Positions 1 to 47,510 of a stretch of 64,000 nucleotides of DNA are shown in pieces. The notes under the pieces were generated by a model. It saw only the letters and a program-made list of their open reading frames with translations. It was not told where the DNA came from and made no database searches. A program made the translations under genes and the position numbers. How positions within the stretch are numbered: position 1 is the stretch's first letter; every line of letters begins with the position of its first letter. This DNA is from Eriocheir sinensis. Taxonomy: Eukaryota; Arthropoda; Malacostraca; Decapoda; Varunidae. Where the stretch lies: contig NC_066535.1 in assembly GCF_024679095.1 (NCBI RefSeq), positions 2,650,861 to 2,714,860 on the forward strand. Reading direction: 5' to 3'.

Positions 1-865
1 CTAGTGAGACATTAATCAAGTTGCTCAACTTTTCAGCTATTTGCTGGTTACACTCTTTTAGCACCCAATTTGATATACCATCTGGTCCTGCTGATTTCCT
101 CGCATCCAATTCTTCCAATAATTTTCTAACTTCATCTGCTGATGTTTGTATTCTCTTCAGACCCACTGTATTCCCTGGCACTGCATCTACACCTTCAAAC
201 TCACTCTCCCTTGTGAACACTGTTTGGAAACAATTATTCATCACTTCTACTATTTCACTTATACTGTCAAAAGTTTCACCATTAACTTGAACTTTCTGAA
301 TCTCATCTCTATTTTTTAACTTTCCATTTATGAACTTATAAAACAGTTTTGGCTGGTCTTTGCACTTATCTACAATATTTTTCTCAAAATTCCTTTTTTC
401 TTCTCTTCTTACTTTGACATAAGCATTCCTCTTCCTTTTGTACTCATTCCATAGATCTATCCTCCTATTATTTCTCCATTTGTTCCATGCCTTCTCCTTA
501 TCCTGCTTGGCGTCTACACACTTTCTATTATACCACCTTTCTCTTGACTTCCGGCCTTCTTTCATCCTTGGTACCCACTTTTCCACTCCTTCGTTGTAAA
601 TCCGTAGAAAGATAGCCCATTTTTCCTCCACATTATCAGCCTCAAAAAAAGTATCCCATTGTGCTTCCACAAAATGTTTCCCAAGTTGTTCAAAATTTGC
701 CTTATTAAAGTTAAACCATTCTTTCCTGTAGTCCTCATTCCTGATTAATTTATCTCCTCGTAATATGTACTCAATAAGTACGTGATCGCTCTTCCCTATA
801 GGGTTCTTATAGTTCATCTCCTCTATGATATCTGGCTCCCTGGTGATTATCAAGTCCAATCTACA
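1..865 (-). mobile_element. CR1/L2-like LINE fragment, endonuclease end to start of RT
   Basis: Read on the minus strand this is a continuous LINE polyprotein piece running off the left edge. It opens with the end of an endonuclease domain (RLDLIITREPDI, then GKSDHVLIEY), crosses a Lys/Arg-rich linker (WYNRKCVDAKQDKEKAWNKW) and reaches the start of the reverse transcriptase (KSAGPDGISNWVLKECNQ). I checked the frame in blocks over positions 1-300 and found no stop. Its endonuclease side is cut at about 865 by a 21-bp minisatellite. It lies in an intron of the OSGEPL1 gene. Clade assignment is inference from the motif style. Confidence 0.8.
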
Positions 866-1107
866 CCTTTTCACCCTCAAATTAAAAAAGTTGAAATTCA
901 AATTTAAAAAGTTGAAATTCAAATTTAAAAAGTTGAATTTCAAATTAAAAAAGTTGAATTTCAAATTAAAAAAGTTGAATTTCAAATTAAAAAAGTTGAA
1001 TTTCAAATATAAAAAGTTGAATTTCAAATTAAAAAAGTTGAATTTCAAATTTAATACGGTAAGTTGAATTTCAAATTAAAAAAGTTGAATTTCAAATTTA
1101 AAAAGTT
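865..1107. repeat. 21-bp A/T-rich minisatellite
   Basis: About eleven tandem units of roughly 21 bp, consensus near aaattaaaaaagttgaattt. As 21 is a multiple of three, one frame reads as a 7-residue KKLNFKL repeat; this is a repeat artefact, not a protein. It lies exactly between a LINE fragment and a DNA-transposon copy. Confidence 0.9.
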
Positions 1108-1109
1108 GC

Positions 1110-2090
1110 CTGTAAACAAAGCAGTTGCCCTGTATCCACATGGCATCGTCTGCTAAAGTAAGGGCTGTCGCAGCTTGTGCAGCCATTACCAAAGTTATGG
1201 ACTTGTTGCTGCTGTTAAATGGAAGAAAGAAGCGGTTATGGGCACAATTATGGTTTCAAAGACAGGAGGACAGGAGTGTTTACCCAAACCTCGTCTGAGA
1301 ACTGGAAAAATTTTCAGAATGTCAACCATGGGATACTGTTGGACGAACCTATTTTTTCTGGTAGTTTTCATTGTTATGAAATAATCTGCTAGCTGTTTCG
1401 GTCACAAATCATTAAATCACTAACATAATGATTGACTTTTCAATGACTGTTGTATGTGCACCCGCCGCCGCCGCAGCCACAAAATAGCTCACAGAGGTTC
1501 AACTTGCTTACTGTTTCCATAATTCACTCACCGCTCACAAAGATCACAAGTGGGCAAACTAGAACAAAACCAGGCAAATTAATGTTTTTCTTGCTGTGTA
1601 TTCCCCCAGCGTGCATGCGTGATGGACAGCAGAATGACTTATTTCAGCGAGGAAGTATTTCTCGCAACACCAGACAGCGTAGTGGACTGCCACCGCAATG
1701 TCCCGTCCTGCGCCAGGAACACAACACCAGGAGTCCTTCTACCATTTTCAAAGACTGAAAAAAAGTTTTTTGAACTGTGGTTCTTTGGCACGGGGTGTTC
1801 TCTTTTCTTGTCAATCAAATAGTAAACAAAGCAGCTCTGCCAGTCCACTTTACGAGTCTCTTGGTGGGCCATCTTCCACTGCCCCTCACTCCTCAGCCAC
1901 TGCCGTCATCTGTTTGTCTACATACAGCCGTGCGGTACCCATGTACCCACGCTCGTGCTCACAACCAATTTCCATTCATACGAACAACCGACAAATCACT
2001 CCTGGTTGGGCATATGGGAAACCACAGTTGCCCATAGCCCCGATGGTTGGATGAAAACAGCCAGTGTGCCACCGCCTTTTATGGTAGCAA
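1110..2090 (-). mobile_element. Partial copy of the 1.7-kb Tigger-like element
   Basis: Reverse-oriented partial copy of the element that is complete at 48125-49846. Shared blocks include cgtctgctaaagtaagggc (about 1147), the stretch around caaaatagctcacagaggtt (about 1480), and the opposite end around 1880-2060 (gttgcccatagccccgatgg). Terminal inverted repeats are not preserved. Several overlapping short frames here are coincidental. Confidence 0.75.
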
Positions 2091-2164
2091 AATAAATTGA
2101 CACTTGATATGCACATAAATAGAATATTTGGATATAATTTGTTGCAAAACATTAAAATGGCATT

Positions 2165-2633
2165 GCATTTCATTACATGGATAAGGATATGATGAAAATC
2201 ATAATAGCAATGATAAGACCAAGATTTGAAGATAGCGACCAAAATGGTATCAGAGTTGTCAAGTCTACCACATAAAAACAGATTGAAGGAAATGGAATTG
2301 ATGACACTTGAAGAGGAGACTTAATAGTTTTATAGAAATTTACTAGTGGACCGAACAAATTGGATAGAAGCAACCTGGTTGTGGCAGAGGGGAGGAGGGG
2401 GCTGAGAGGACACAGAAAGAAGCTGGTAAGGGGAACATGTCTAAAGGATAAAAAGAAATACAGTTTCCCATATAGAAGTGTAGATGAGTGGAATGGTCTA
2501 AAGGAGGAGATTGTGGAGGCGGGGAGTGTCCATCAAATGGAGGAAAGTTTGGACAAATATAGGCAAGGAGACAGGACTATCCAAGCTTAGGTCAGGCCCT
2601 GCAAACCATAAATAGGTAAATACAAATAGGTTA

Positions 2634-2637
<4 letters not shown>
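2165..2637 (+). mobile_element. CR1/L2-like LINE 3' end fragment
   Basis: Translated pieces match the C-terminus of the LINE copy at 36.8-38.0 kb: a degraded MDKDMMKIIIAMIRPRFE near 2178, then RGHRKKLVRGTCLKDKKKYS and VDEWNGLKEEIVEAGSV near 2410-2530. A tail of aaataggtaaatac-like units follows, then a (CA)n tract, as in the other LINE tails of this window. Confidence 0.75.

Positions 2638-2701
<64 letters not shown>
2638..2701. repeat. (CA)n microsatellite
   Basis: About 31 CA units. It begins where the LINE tail ends and reaches to within a few bases of the splice donor of OSGEPL1 exon 2 (donor in minus-strand sense at 2706-2705). Confidence 0.97.
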
Positions 2702-2703
<2 letters not shown>

Positions 2704-2706
2704 TAC

Positions 2707-2816
2707 CTCAAATGGATACTGTGCTGGTTATTTAGTGCCTCACCAAGCACCTCCCCAGCATCACTCACCACAGCAGCACCTGTGTCATCACAGCTTGTCT
2801 CGATACCCAGAATACA
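2707..2816 (-). CDS. OSGEPL1: tRNA N6-adenosine threonylcarbamoyltransferase, mitochondrial: exon 2
   Basis: On the minus strand a pyrimidine-rich acceptor (ctgcctttcag) is followed by 110 bases encoding CILGIETSCDDTG, AAVVSDAGEVLGEALNNQ and HSIHL, then AG joined to a GTAAGG donor. GIETSCDDT is the N-terminal signature of the TsaD/Qri7/OSGEPL1 enzymes, which form threonylcarbamoyladenosine at position 37 of ANN-decoding tRNAs; cytosolic OSGEP/Kae1 has a different sequence there. The exon enters in phase 0 and leaves in phase 2. The next family motif (GG-I-P and the HxxxH metal ligands) is not in the window, because all sequence to the left edge is transposon and repeat. Domain recognition is from memory of the family. 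Confidence 0.9.
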
Positions 2817-2820
2817 CTGA

Positions 2821-4008
2821 AAGGCAGTCACAGGCATCAATATAATAAAAACTGACTAATATTTACATACCTGCTTATCCTAACATACTGCAGTAATGCT
2901 GTGTATTAATATTGGTGACTTTAAGAAAAGTGTCACATATTTTTTAAAAAATCAAAATATTTGAAAAAAATCTCATTTTCTAGCAAACTTCAGCTATTAT
3001 GTTTTGAAGTTTAATAAGGAAATAAGCAAAATTGAAAGGGTTATGGCTGATTATCTCCATCCCACACTTTCCTGTCACTTGCGTCAGCAGGGAACGAGTT
3101 GATGCATACATCTTCAATTAATTTTCCGCAAAAAAAATCCGCAATGAAAATTCATATGATATTCACTGGCATCTAGAAGCAAACTGGCATCTCTATCACA
3201 TTCAAGGCTTCACTATTCACTCCTCTCACTACCATGAACCGAATGAACAGTGGAAGTGGAATGTGGAATTGAGTGGAAGAGGTTGGTTGTCACTCCTCAC
3301 CACTCATCCTTCCATCATTCCTGCTCCCTTCAGACCATTTACCTCACTCATTTTGTCTAGCCCATGCTTTTTATTACATACTACATTGTTACACCACCGT
3401 GCCAAAGGCATCAAGGCACAAAGACGCTCAGAAACAAAGAATGTTAACTGTAGTCCAATGTCACCCTGGGGCGCATGGAGTGGTGACCTTGAGTCTGCCA
3501 CCCCCATCTCCACCCACCCCTCTCTCTGCAATCACTGATACCACTGGATCCTTACAGGGCTGTGCTAGTTCTCCACAATTTCTTGGCTCACAAGAGCCAC
3601 AGCCATTAGGGATACCTCCATGTACACCTATCACAGCACATCTCACCTAACATGACACATTGTCTTCACATCAAAAGCGTATGAAGATGACAAAAGTCGC
3701 TGTCCCTGAAAAACAATTAATAGGAGGTACATAATTTTAGAACACCAACTCCATGCATTGGATTCAGGGCTGAGGTGCCCACATATGTGGTGTTGAGGCA
3801 ATGTAGGTGGTGCCTTCTGATACCCTCGCCTTGGAGGCTTTGAGCAATTAAAATGCTTTGCAATAAGGGAGGACCAGATACCACTATACCCTAGGATGCG
3901 ATGTGAATGTCATATAACATTTCAAGATTGATACAGAGCGTGACTGCGAGGGAAAACAAACAAACCAGCAACTGCTCCAGTGCACTAGGCCTTTAAAAAC
4001 TGCACGCT
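2821..4008. other. OSGEPL1 intron 1, part: no recognised feature
   Basis: I see no convincing exon, RNA gene or transposon terminus here. The overlapping open frames at about 3263-3650 on both strands have no recognisable domain and no good flanking splice sites. 2930-3150 is A/T-rich low-complexity sequence. Confidence 0.5.
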
Positions 4009-4012
4009 TTAA

Positions 4013-4625
4013 CCCTTTCATTGCTAAACGCTTCCAGCAGGCGTTAGGCGTATTTGCTGATGGCGCTAAACGCCCGCTGCGACCTCCACCCGCACTCAAA
4101 TCTCCCGCGTATGAGAGTGTTCCAACACTAATTCTCACAACACAGGATTGCCAATTGAGTGGATTCTTCACTAAATTTGGTGGAAAATCATATCAGCCCA
4201 GCGCGGCAAATGTACGGACGAGTAACTGGTGGATGTTCTTGCCCAATATAGCGGCATTTTTGCATAGCTTCACCTATCACCTGACTGATTCTTTGACCAA
4301 ATAGTTGTAAATATTGCAGTTGGCAATACTCCCTTGCCAGAATCTGAAGAAAAGATGTCCGCAGTTCCCTTAATACGGCTGATCATCCCGCACACACAGA
4401 CGTAAGTGTTAACATTCAACACTCCCTGAACGTCCATGCACGTTCGCAAGAGAGGCACACATAACCGACTCCTATAGATCTGAACCTCCTCTTTCCAATG
4501 GTGTTTTGGATTTTTAGCTGTGATGAATAGTTTTTGAGATACAGAAGTTAAAAGAAACACCCCCATTGGGCTCCCCGACTGCGCCTGAGGGTATAGTCGC
4601 GTCCGCACCGCACGCAAGGAAAGGG
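4013..4625. mobile_element. piggyBac-like MITE with TTAA target duplication
   Basis: Both ends are bounded by TTAA (4009-4012 and 4626-4629). The termini are inverted: CCCTTTCATTGC at the left and the reverse complement CCCTTTCCTTGC at the right. It has no transposase frame. Its interior (about 4195-4510) is paralogous to 5695-6440. A TTAA duplication with CCC ends is typical of piggyBac-type elements; that assignment is inference. Confidence 0.7.
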
Positions 4626-4628
4626 TTA

Positions 4629-5690
4629 AGGGGGCGGCTACGGGGGGTCCTCCTGCACATATGGTTCGTCCAATAGCTTTGAAGTTTTAGTATGTTATTT
4701 GTAGGTGTAAAGGTATGATATTCTGTGAATTTCATTAAATTCGGGTGAAGTTTAGGAGAGACTCAAACAGAGCGTACTTTTTTGTTGTTGTTGTTTCACA
4801 GACTTTATTTTTCAGTTAATCTCTTTGAAAAAATACCATAGAAACTTTGTTTACCTATCTACATTTCCCAGCTAGAAAATTTTAGATTTTTTTGTTTTGT
4901 CTTCGAAAAAATAAAATTACAATTTTTTGTCACTTATAATTTTCTCCACTCTGTCCCATTTTCTTTTGACATTTTTTTAAATTTTATAGCGGGCAAAAAT
5001 TGTCCTTTAGTTGTAGTGTTAAATGATACCTAACAAAAGTCGGTCAGACGTTTTACCCATTATGTGAAATTTTTTGAAGAGTAAAAAACTACTTTTCGAG
5101 ATATTGGCTCCTAAAGATTTTTTTCCATTTCTCCCTGTCTTGCCATTTGTATTTATCTGATTGGCATTAAATTTTCACATATTATTATGTGTTCCTTGTT
5201 GACTTACTGGAGAATGATATGGAATCTGGTCCCCCTTTACAAAAAAGCTTTAATCAATCAAAGGTGAGGGTGTCAGAAGGTCAAGGTGTTCCTGCATGAC
5301 CGTACTGGGCAATTCTGTCTCTCGAACAGTGTTTGTAGCTTTTTCTGGTTGCCTTGCACTTGTAAAATCATTTGTGAGGACGTTTTTTGGGCTAGAGTGG
5401 AGGGGAAATTGCAACGCACCTCGCTCGTTTGTGTCGGGCGAGGCACTGCTGTGCTGAGCGGCTCGCCGCTTCCTCCCTTCTCCCAGCCCAGCGGGCCACG
5501 CAGATTATGAGGATCACAAGTGGCAAAATTTACTGAGAAAAAAATATTACAATGCAATTTTACGTTATCTACAAGCATTGAATGATACTGCATATGTTGA
5601 CGCGTGTGTCTGGCTACGACACAACAGCGCGGGACATTTAAAAATGGTCTCCAGTGGGGAGGGGTTTTACTTTTACGAAAACAAACTCCA
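4629..5690. other. OSGEPL1 intron 1, A/T-rich spacer
   Basis: No exon or terminal repeat is recognised. 4770-5260 is A/T-rich. A short G/C-rich patch at 5395-5510 has open frames on both strands but no supporting features. Confidence 0.4.
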
Positions 5691-6445
5691 TATATCTACG
5701 GACGAGCCACTGGTGGATGTTGTTGACCAATATAGCAACATTTTAGCATTGCTTCACTTATCACATGACTGATATTTTGACCAAATACAGTTGTCCCTCA
5801 ATAGTATTTTACACTATGATTTTCAGGGTGTTGGCGCTGAGGAAGTAAGGCATTTCAAAGGCTGTAGTTGGGACCTAAAGCAACAACTACCTCCCGAACC
5901 AAGACCAAGACCAAGGGAGAAATCCCAGGCCACTTGTGACATCAAGACCAAGATCAAGATCATAGATACAGCGAACTCTGCTCTCATTCATGTGGTATGC
6001 TCTCCCTACGGCAACATAACTCATCCCAAAACATAACTTCTCTTAAATCTGAATTCGTCTGCAAGGTGAACACCTATCTCGAACGCTTTGGAGTAGAACT
6101 GTTGCCACTCATGCCATGGCTACTTGGTGCGACGAGCGGGAAATTTAAAAATCCTAAAAAAATCTTCCATGACAATCCGTATAAAACCGAAACTGTACTA
6201 TTGGAAACCGTACTATTTGAGGGACGACTGTAGTTGTAAATTTTGCAGTTGGCAATACTACCCTGCCAGCACCCCATCATCAAGAGATCTACTCGGTAGT
6301 TGCCTTACGGCTGACTGTCGCGCACGTATAAATGTACGTCTTCACAGGCAACACCCCCTGAACGTGCCTGTACGTTCGCAAGAGAGGCTTACATTACCAA
6401 ATCTTATAGATCTTGACCTCCTCTTTCCAAAGGTGTTTTTGTTTT
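5690..6445 (+). repeat. Dispersed repeat, second copy of the 4195-4510 sequence
   Basis: Blocks such as ccactggtggatgttgttga, gttggcaatactaccctgcc, cgttcgcaagagaggc and gacctcctctttccaa recur in the same order as at 4220-4510. The copy here is longer because a 443-bp TIR element was inserted at 5788-6230. Confidence 0.8.
5788..6230. mobile_element. TA-flanked Tigger/mariner-type MITE, filled site
   Basis: Termini CAGTTGTCCCTCAATAGTA (left) and, as reverse complement, CAGTCGTCCCTCAAATAGTA (right). The target duplication TA lies at 5786-5787 and 6231-6232. The paralogous copy at 4297-4312 reads ccaaatagttgtaaat with a single TA, which is exactly the empty site. No transposase frame is present. 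Confidence 0.92.
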
Positions 6446-7146
6446 GCTGATAGACCGATTCTATCGGCTGACATCACCCTAGCTGACCTAGTCGGTCTTT
6501 CAACAAGAGCTGGCGTGTCTCTTTGTACAAGTTGAAGACGTGAGTATGGGTTCCCTTAAAACATAATTTCCATCACCTCCGTCAGACAGAGCTCGGCCTA
6601 TGTATGTGGATCTATGCGACGGGAGTGGCTGGGCCTTCTGTATGTGTAGATTGTGCATAAGTGTGATGTGCACAAGCATATATAATCATAAAGCTATTTC
6701 TTTTCATATGCCGATGGTGAAATAAAATTATTATTATTATTTACAGACGATGGTCACACTCTAACCATTTTTTGTTTACTTCGTTCCATTTTGCTTATTT
6801 TTTTATTATTTAATTTTATTCATTTATTTTTTTACTGACGTATCCATGAAAAAAGTTATGAAGAAAAGCGCAGTGACGAAACGGACGAAAACAGTGGTGA
6901 CGAAACGGTTTGGTGACGAAATGGGTACACCTCCTTCAAGAAAGCGCTGAAGACTCACTTATTCACTAATGCCGCGGCCGTACCCAGAGGAGGCGACGCA
7001 CTTTCATTAACATTATCCCTATTTTCAAGAGTAAAAAAAAAGTCCTTGAATTGGATTTTCAAAGCGTTTCCATGACTGTTGAAGGTTTGTAGAAAAGATA
7101 TATGAAGAGATACTGATGTTTCATAAAGTAGATTATGAGATACTGG
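6446..7146. other. OSGEPL1 intron 1: fragments only
   Basis: 6520-6560 (aagttgaagacgtgagtatg) resembles the element at 51042-51415. 6930-6975 reads as a short LINE tail-like peptide (SFKKALKTHLFTN). Nothing else is recognised. Confidence 0.35.
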
Positions 7147-7154
7147 CACGGACC

Positions 7155-7725
7155 CAGTGGCGTTCCTGAGGGGGGGGGCGAGGGGGGGCTGTTTGAAATC
7201 GCCCCCCGGGCCCCAAAGTGAGGGGGGCCCCAAAATGCGAAATTTAACCATTGCTGCTATGGCAGGAGGACAAGCTAAATTCAGTGGCCCCAAAATGGTC
7301 AAGGGCCCCATTTATATCTGGACCCGAAAGACAAATTTGGGTCTCACTAAAGGGCCCCAATTTTCAATTTTGTAAACAAAAATTTAACTCCCTCCACATC
7401 ATATCGCCATCAGAGTACATTACTGTTAACCTCATTTTTACCATTTATCATTATGCTTAACTGGATTAAGTGGATCTTCAATTATTCAGTGTGCACCTAG
7501 TTTTAGGAAATAAAATGTCTGAAATTTGCATTTACAAGTGCCTTTAAAATGATTCTACAATTGCTCATATTCTAAAAATTTTCCCGGGGTGGGGGGGTGG
7601 GGGCTAACAGCACCCCACTAAACCCCGCAGCTGCTTTGGCTCATTGTGCTCGCCTCTCACCCCATAAGAGGGGCCCCAAATGGGAATGAGCCCCCCGGGC
7701 CCCAAAATGTCTAGGAACGCCCCTG
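7155..7725. mobile_element. hAT-type MITE with perfect 8-bp duplication
   Basis: The target duplication CACGGACC is exact at 7147-7154 and 7726-7733. The ends are CAGTGGCGTTCCT and, reverse-complemented, CAGGGGCGTTCCT. The subterminal sequence is strikingly rich in G and C runs (gggggcccc-like). No transposase frame is present. Eight-base duplication with CAG-type ends is diagnostic of the hAT superfamily. Confidence 0.93.
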
Positions 7726-7860
7726 CACGGACCTAAAACGAATCTTTACCGGGTTCTCTAACTGTCTAACAGATAACTAGCCAAACATGGTTACCTGTGA
7801 GTGGTGTTGATGTTGCAGATGAAAGACTCCCGTTAAAGAGCTCTTACACCCCTTGCATAC

Positions 7861-8013
7861 ATTGATTGTGTGCTGCACGATGATTCTTAAGTTGCTTCGG
7901 TAGCTACTTATCTTTCTGAATGTACTTAGAACAGTGAAGCTTCTCTGTACCACGAAATATCCACAATAAATTTTCCGCACCCCCTGACAGCATCGCGCAA
8001 GGCTGGCCATCAT
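7861..8013 (-). CDS. OSGEPL1: OSGEPL1 exon 1: mitochondrial presequence (probable)
   Basis: On the minus strand two adjacent ATGs (8013 and 8010) open a frame beginning MMASLARCCQGVRKIYCGYF. Its first 51 codons have about nine Arg/Lys, many hydroxylated and hydrophobic residues and no Asp or Glu, as expected of a mitochondrial presequence. At AAT|GTATGC (7861/7860) a usable donor in phase 0 matches the phase-0 entry of exon 2 at 2816, giving HTIN joined to CILGIETSCDDT. The resulting leader of about 50 residues resembles other OSGEPL1 proteins in length. A stronger-looking GTAAGA donor a few bases downstream would give the wrong phase. Start and donor choice are inference. Confidence 0.65.
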
Positions 8014-8635
8014 TCAGACACTCACTGGTGAATTCGCACCAGGACGCGCCCGGTCCGGGTGGGAGCAAGAATGACATGTACTTTGTGCATATTTACGGTT
8101 GAGACAGCACAGGCAAAAATTACATCATGGTGTTTTTTATTGAACTACATCTAGTTTTAAAAATTCTTCCATTTAGTAATCCAGCAGATATGACCGGTGC
8201 CGAAAACTGTAGACAAATCACGTGTGTTTGTTTACAAATGGGATCCTCAGGCAGCGGTGCCATATACCCAGAAAAGTCTGGATTTCTCCAGAATTTTGTA
8301 GCTAATGCCAGAATTCCAGAATTATGACGAATATATCCAGATTTTTTCATGCTTAGCCAGAAAGAATCCCTGAAAACTTCTAAATTTCCAGAATTTACTG
8401 TTTAGTGATTAACTGACTACGTTCAGTAAATAATAGGATTAACATATACATCATTGAGTTTCAACTATTTCGTGTATTTATACGGACAGTAGCTGTTGAG
8501 TTGAGGACTTTGAACTGAATAAATTAAGTGGTGGCCGGTGGTGGTGGTGTCAATTTGAATATTATTATTATCCTAATATAGTGCGTCCTATTTTGGTGTC
8601 ATCTGCAAATTTACCTGTCACTAGTTATCCCATTG
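8014..8635. other. Intergenic sequence upstream of OSGEPL1
   Basis: Should contain the OSGEPL1 promoter. No TATA box is obvious. 8250-8400 holds repeated short words (ccagaa, gaattcc, tatatccag), probably a decayed repeat. 8530-8575 is GTGGTG and ATT low-complexity sequence. Confidence 0.35.
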
Positions 8636-8639
8636 TCTA

Positions 8640-9625
8640 TGTACGTCATGGATGTAGATAATGAATAGCAGCGGGCCTAAAACTGATCGAACCTTGAGGA
8701 ACCCCACTGGTAACATTACCCCATTCGGATTTTTTACCGTTAATGGTAACCCTCTGTTTCCTGTCGCTTATCCACGCCTTAATCCAATCAAATATATCCT
8801 TCCCTCTTATCCCATGAGCCCTATAGCTGACTTTATTTAACAGTCTCTGGTGAGGTACCTTATCGAAAGCCTTACTAAAATCAAGATAAACCACATCATA
8901 GCTCTCATTATTGTCAGCTGCCTCGTATACTCTATTGTAAAAGGATATAAGATTATAGTGAGGCACGACTTTCCTTTAGTAAACCCATGCTGTGAGTCGT
9001 GAATTAAATTATGTCTGTCTATATGGTCCCTAATACTATCAGCTATTATTGACTCAATCATTTTACCTATAACTGACGTCAAACTAATCGGCCAATAGTT
9101 CTCCATAGAAGATTTGTCTCCCTTCTTAAATATTGGAATAACGTGTGCCTGCCTCCATGAAACAGGCACCACCCCTGTGTCTAGTGACTTCCTAAATACT
9201 TCCGTTAACTGCCCACTTATTTCAGTTACGCATTCCTTTATTACCCTGGGGAAAAGTTCATCTGGCCCTGGCGCCTTAGTGACTTTAAGTCTATCTATCT
9301 GTCTAATCACGAGCTCCCTACATTTGTTGATGTCGGTTAATTCTTCTACCTTTTCTCCCCTGTAGATCTGTTCTCCCTGAGGTATATCATCTAATTTTTC
9401 TTTGATAAATACAGTTAAGAAATATCTATTTAACGCCTCGCTCATTTCCTCATCACTATCAATCAGTTATTCTCCTGACTTAAGCGGCCCTATCTTATCC
9501 CAAAACCTTGGTCTTATAAAGCTGAAAGAAGCCCTTTGGATTGGTCTTTGCTTCCCTGGCAATTCTAATCTCATAATTACGTTTTGCCATACGTGTGTTT
9601 TTCTTTACTGCTCTAGCTCATTGTA
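8640..9625 (-). mobile_element. CR1-like LINE relic, reverse transcriptase region
   Basis: Minus-strand translation gives a linker (EEMSEALNRYFLTVF), the RT start (KVTKAPGPDELFPRVIKECV), NYWPISLTSVIGKMIES, then in a shifted frame VVYLDFSKAFDKVPHQRLLN (motif A, Asp kept) and VTSGVPQGS (motif B). At least one frameshift separates the halves, and the element is truncated before the ADD motif. The family differs from that at 36.8 kb. Confidence 0.88.
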
Positions 9626-9827
9626 AAACATGTATCCTTAGTTGTATAGTCACACTCTGTACTGCCTGGAGGTTGGGATGGCATGCTCCTCCCTTCTCCT
9701 TTGTTGTTTTACTTGCAACAATAAACTATCAATCAATGATCAATCTGTTCATACCCAAATTTAATTGATGGTATAACATGAACCCCATAGCAAGATGGCG
9801 CCTTTGTACAGCGGTTAGTATCGAAGC

Positions 9828-10262
9828 GATGTTGTAGGAATCAATTCTCAGTCGCAAAATAACTCGCAGAGAGAGGTTCAACTTGCTAACTGATTATTCT
9901 ATATTTCACTCACCGCTATCCTTTACTTTGTCTGTTTCGGCTCCAATACGTGGCACAAACATAAGAGCAACACTTTCGATCAAGAGAAGACTTTATATCA
10001 AACGAACAGGGCAGATCTAAGAAAGAATTACCCCTCTCTGACGATCATTCAGTTCATGCTTGTTTGATCTGGTGAGATGTCTTGCGGGCAATATCAACCA
10101 TCACAAAGATTACAGGTGGACAAACTAGAACAAAAATAGGCAAATTAATATGTTTTCCTACTGTGTAGTTCCCCTGTTCTTAAGCGTAGTGGACAGGAGA
10201 GCGACTTATTTCTTGCGAGGAGGTATTTTTCGCAACATCCTGCAGGCGAGGCGTGTCCGAGG
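9828..10262 (-). mobile_element. Fragment of the 1.7-kb Tigger-like element next to exon 1 of the receptor gene
   Basis: Shares gaggttcaacttgctaactg, ggtggacaaactagaacaaa and the gaggtatttttcgcaacat stretch with 1490-1690 and, in reverse complement, with 49165-49385. It ends about 80 bases before the start codon at 10343, so transposon DNA probably forms the proximal upstream region or 5' leader of that gene. Internal additions at about 9905-10085 have no match here. Confidence 0.7.
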
Positions 10263-10342
10263 TGCTTGTTGTTATTGCTTGGTTGGAATGTCGCCTCCAG
10301 GAAACTGACTCATCTCCGTGTGCCTTATGCAGTGCCGCTAGC

Positions 10343-46678
<36,336 letters not shown>

Positions 46679-46998
46679 ACCCACTGTGCCAAAATGTATA
46701 TTAGTATATTTTAATGGTACAGATTTTATGAATGGGAGAACTCAGGATAGGGATTTATACTCAAATATTTCATAGACATATTGAATGTCACTTTTTTTTT
46801 ATTTTTAGGTAGTTAATATTTTTTTTCCATGATGTACTACTTTTGAGGTGATCTGAATGTCATACCTCACAGAATGAAGGAAAGATGACATCCATTGATT
46901 TTATTGGCATAATTTAAGTTTTATATTGACATAAAGGTATTTCAGTAGAAGAAATATTTATTTAATGTAGAGACCTCACAGGGAGAATGGGTATAGAC

Positions 46999-47475
46999 AT
47001 TAAAGGAAATTGGTTCGGGCCATAACTTTGGGGGGGGCTAGGGGGGCTACAGCTCCCCCATTGTTTTCTATATTGGCATCAAAATACCACTAAAAGTGCT
47101 TATTTTTTCAAATAATTTCCCCCAGCTGTACATGCTCATTTCACTAGCCCCTCACCTCATGAACCTATGATGCCCTCAAGGCCCACGACCACGACGGCCA
47201 TGAGGCAACAACTGACTGGCTGCGTGGCTGGGGTGCTGGAAGTATAGTACACTAGGGGTAGGCAGGATCCGTTACTGGATTTGAATCCACACGGCCATAA
47301 GCACTACGTGTTGTTAAACATCCTGTGGCGTGATACTGAGCTGGTGTTTTGACACATAGTCATGCATTCTCATGTACATTATAATATATACATTACAATC
47401 TGGCGCCGCTTGGCGCTTTTTTTTATTTTATTTGTTTTGTATGTTTATTATTTCTTTTATTATTATTATTATTAT

Positions 47476-47510
<35 letters not shown>

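Noticed and set aside
3263..3650. Overlapping open frames on both strands in OSGEPL1 intron 1
   Set aside because: No domain, no convincing splice sites and several competing frames; best treated as chance.
7851..7860. Strong GTAAGA donor a few bases after the chosen OSGEPL1 exon 1 end
   Set aside because: It would leave phase 1 and put exon 2 (phase 0 entry at GIETSCDDT) out of frame; the GTATGC site keeps the frame.
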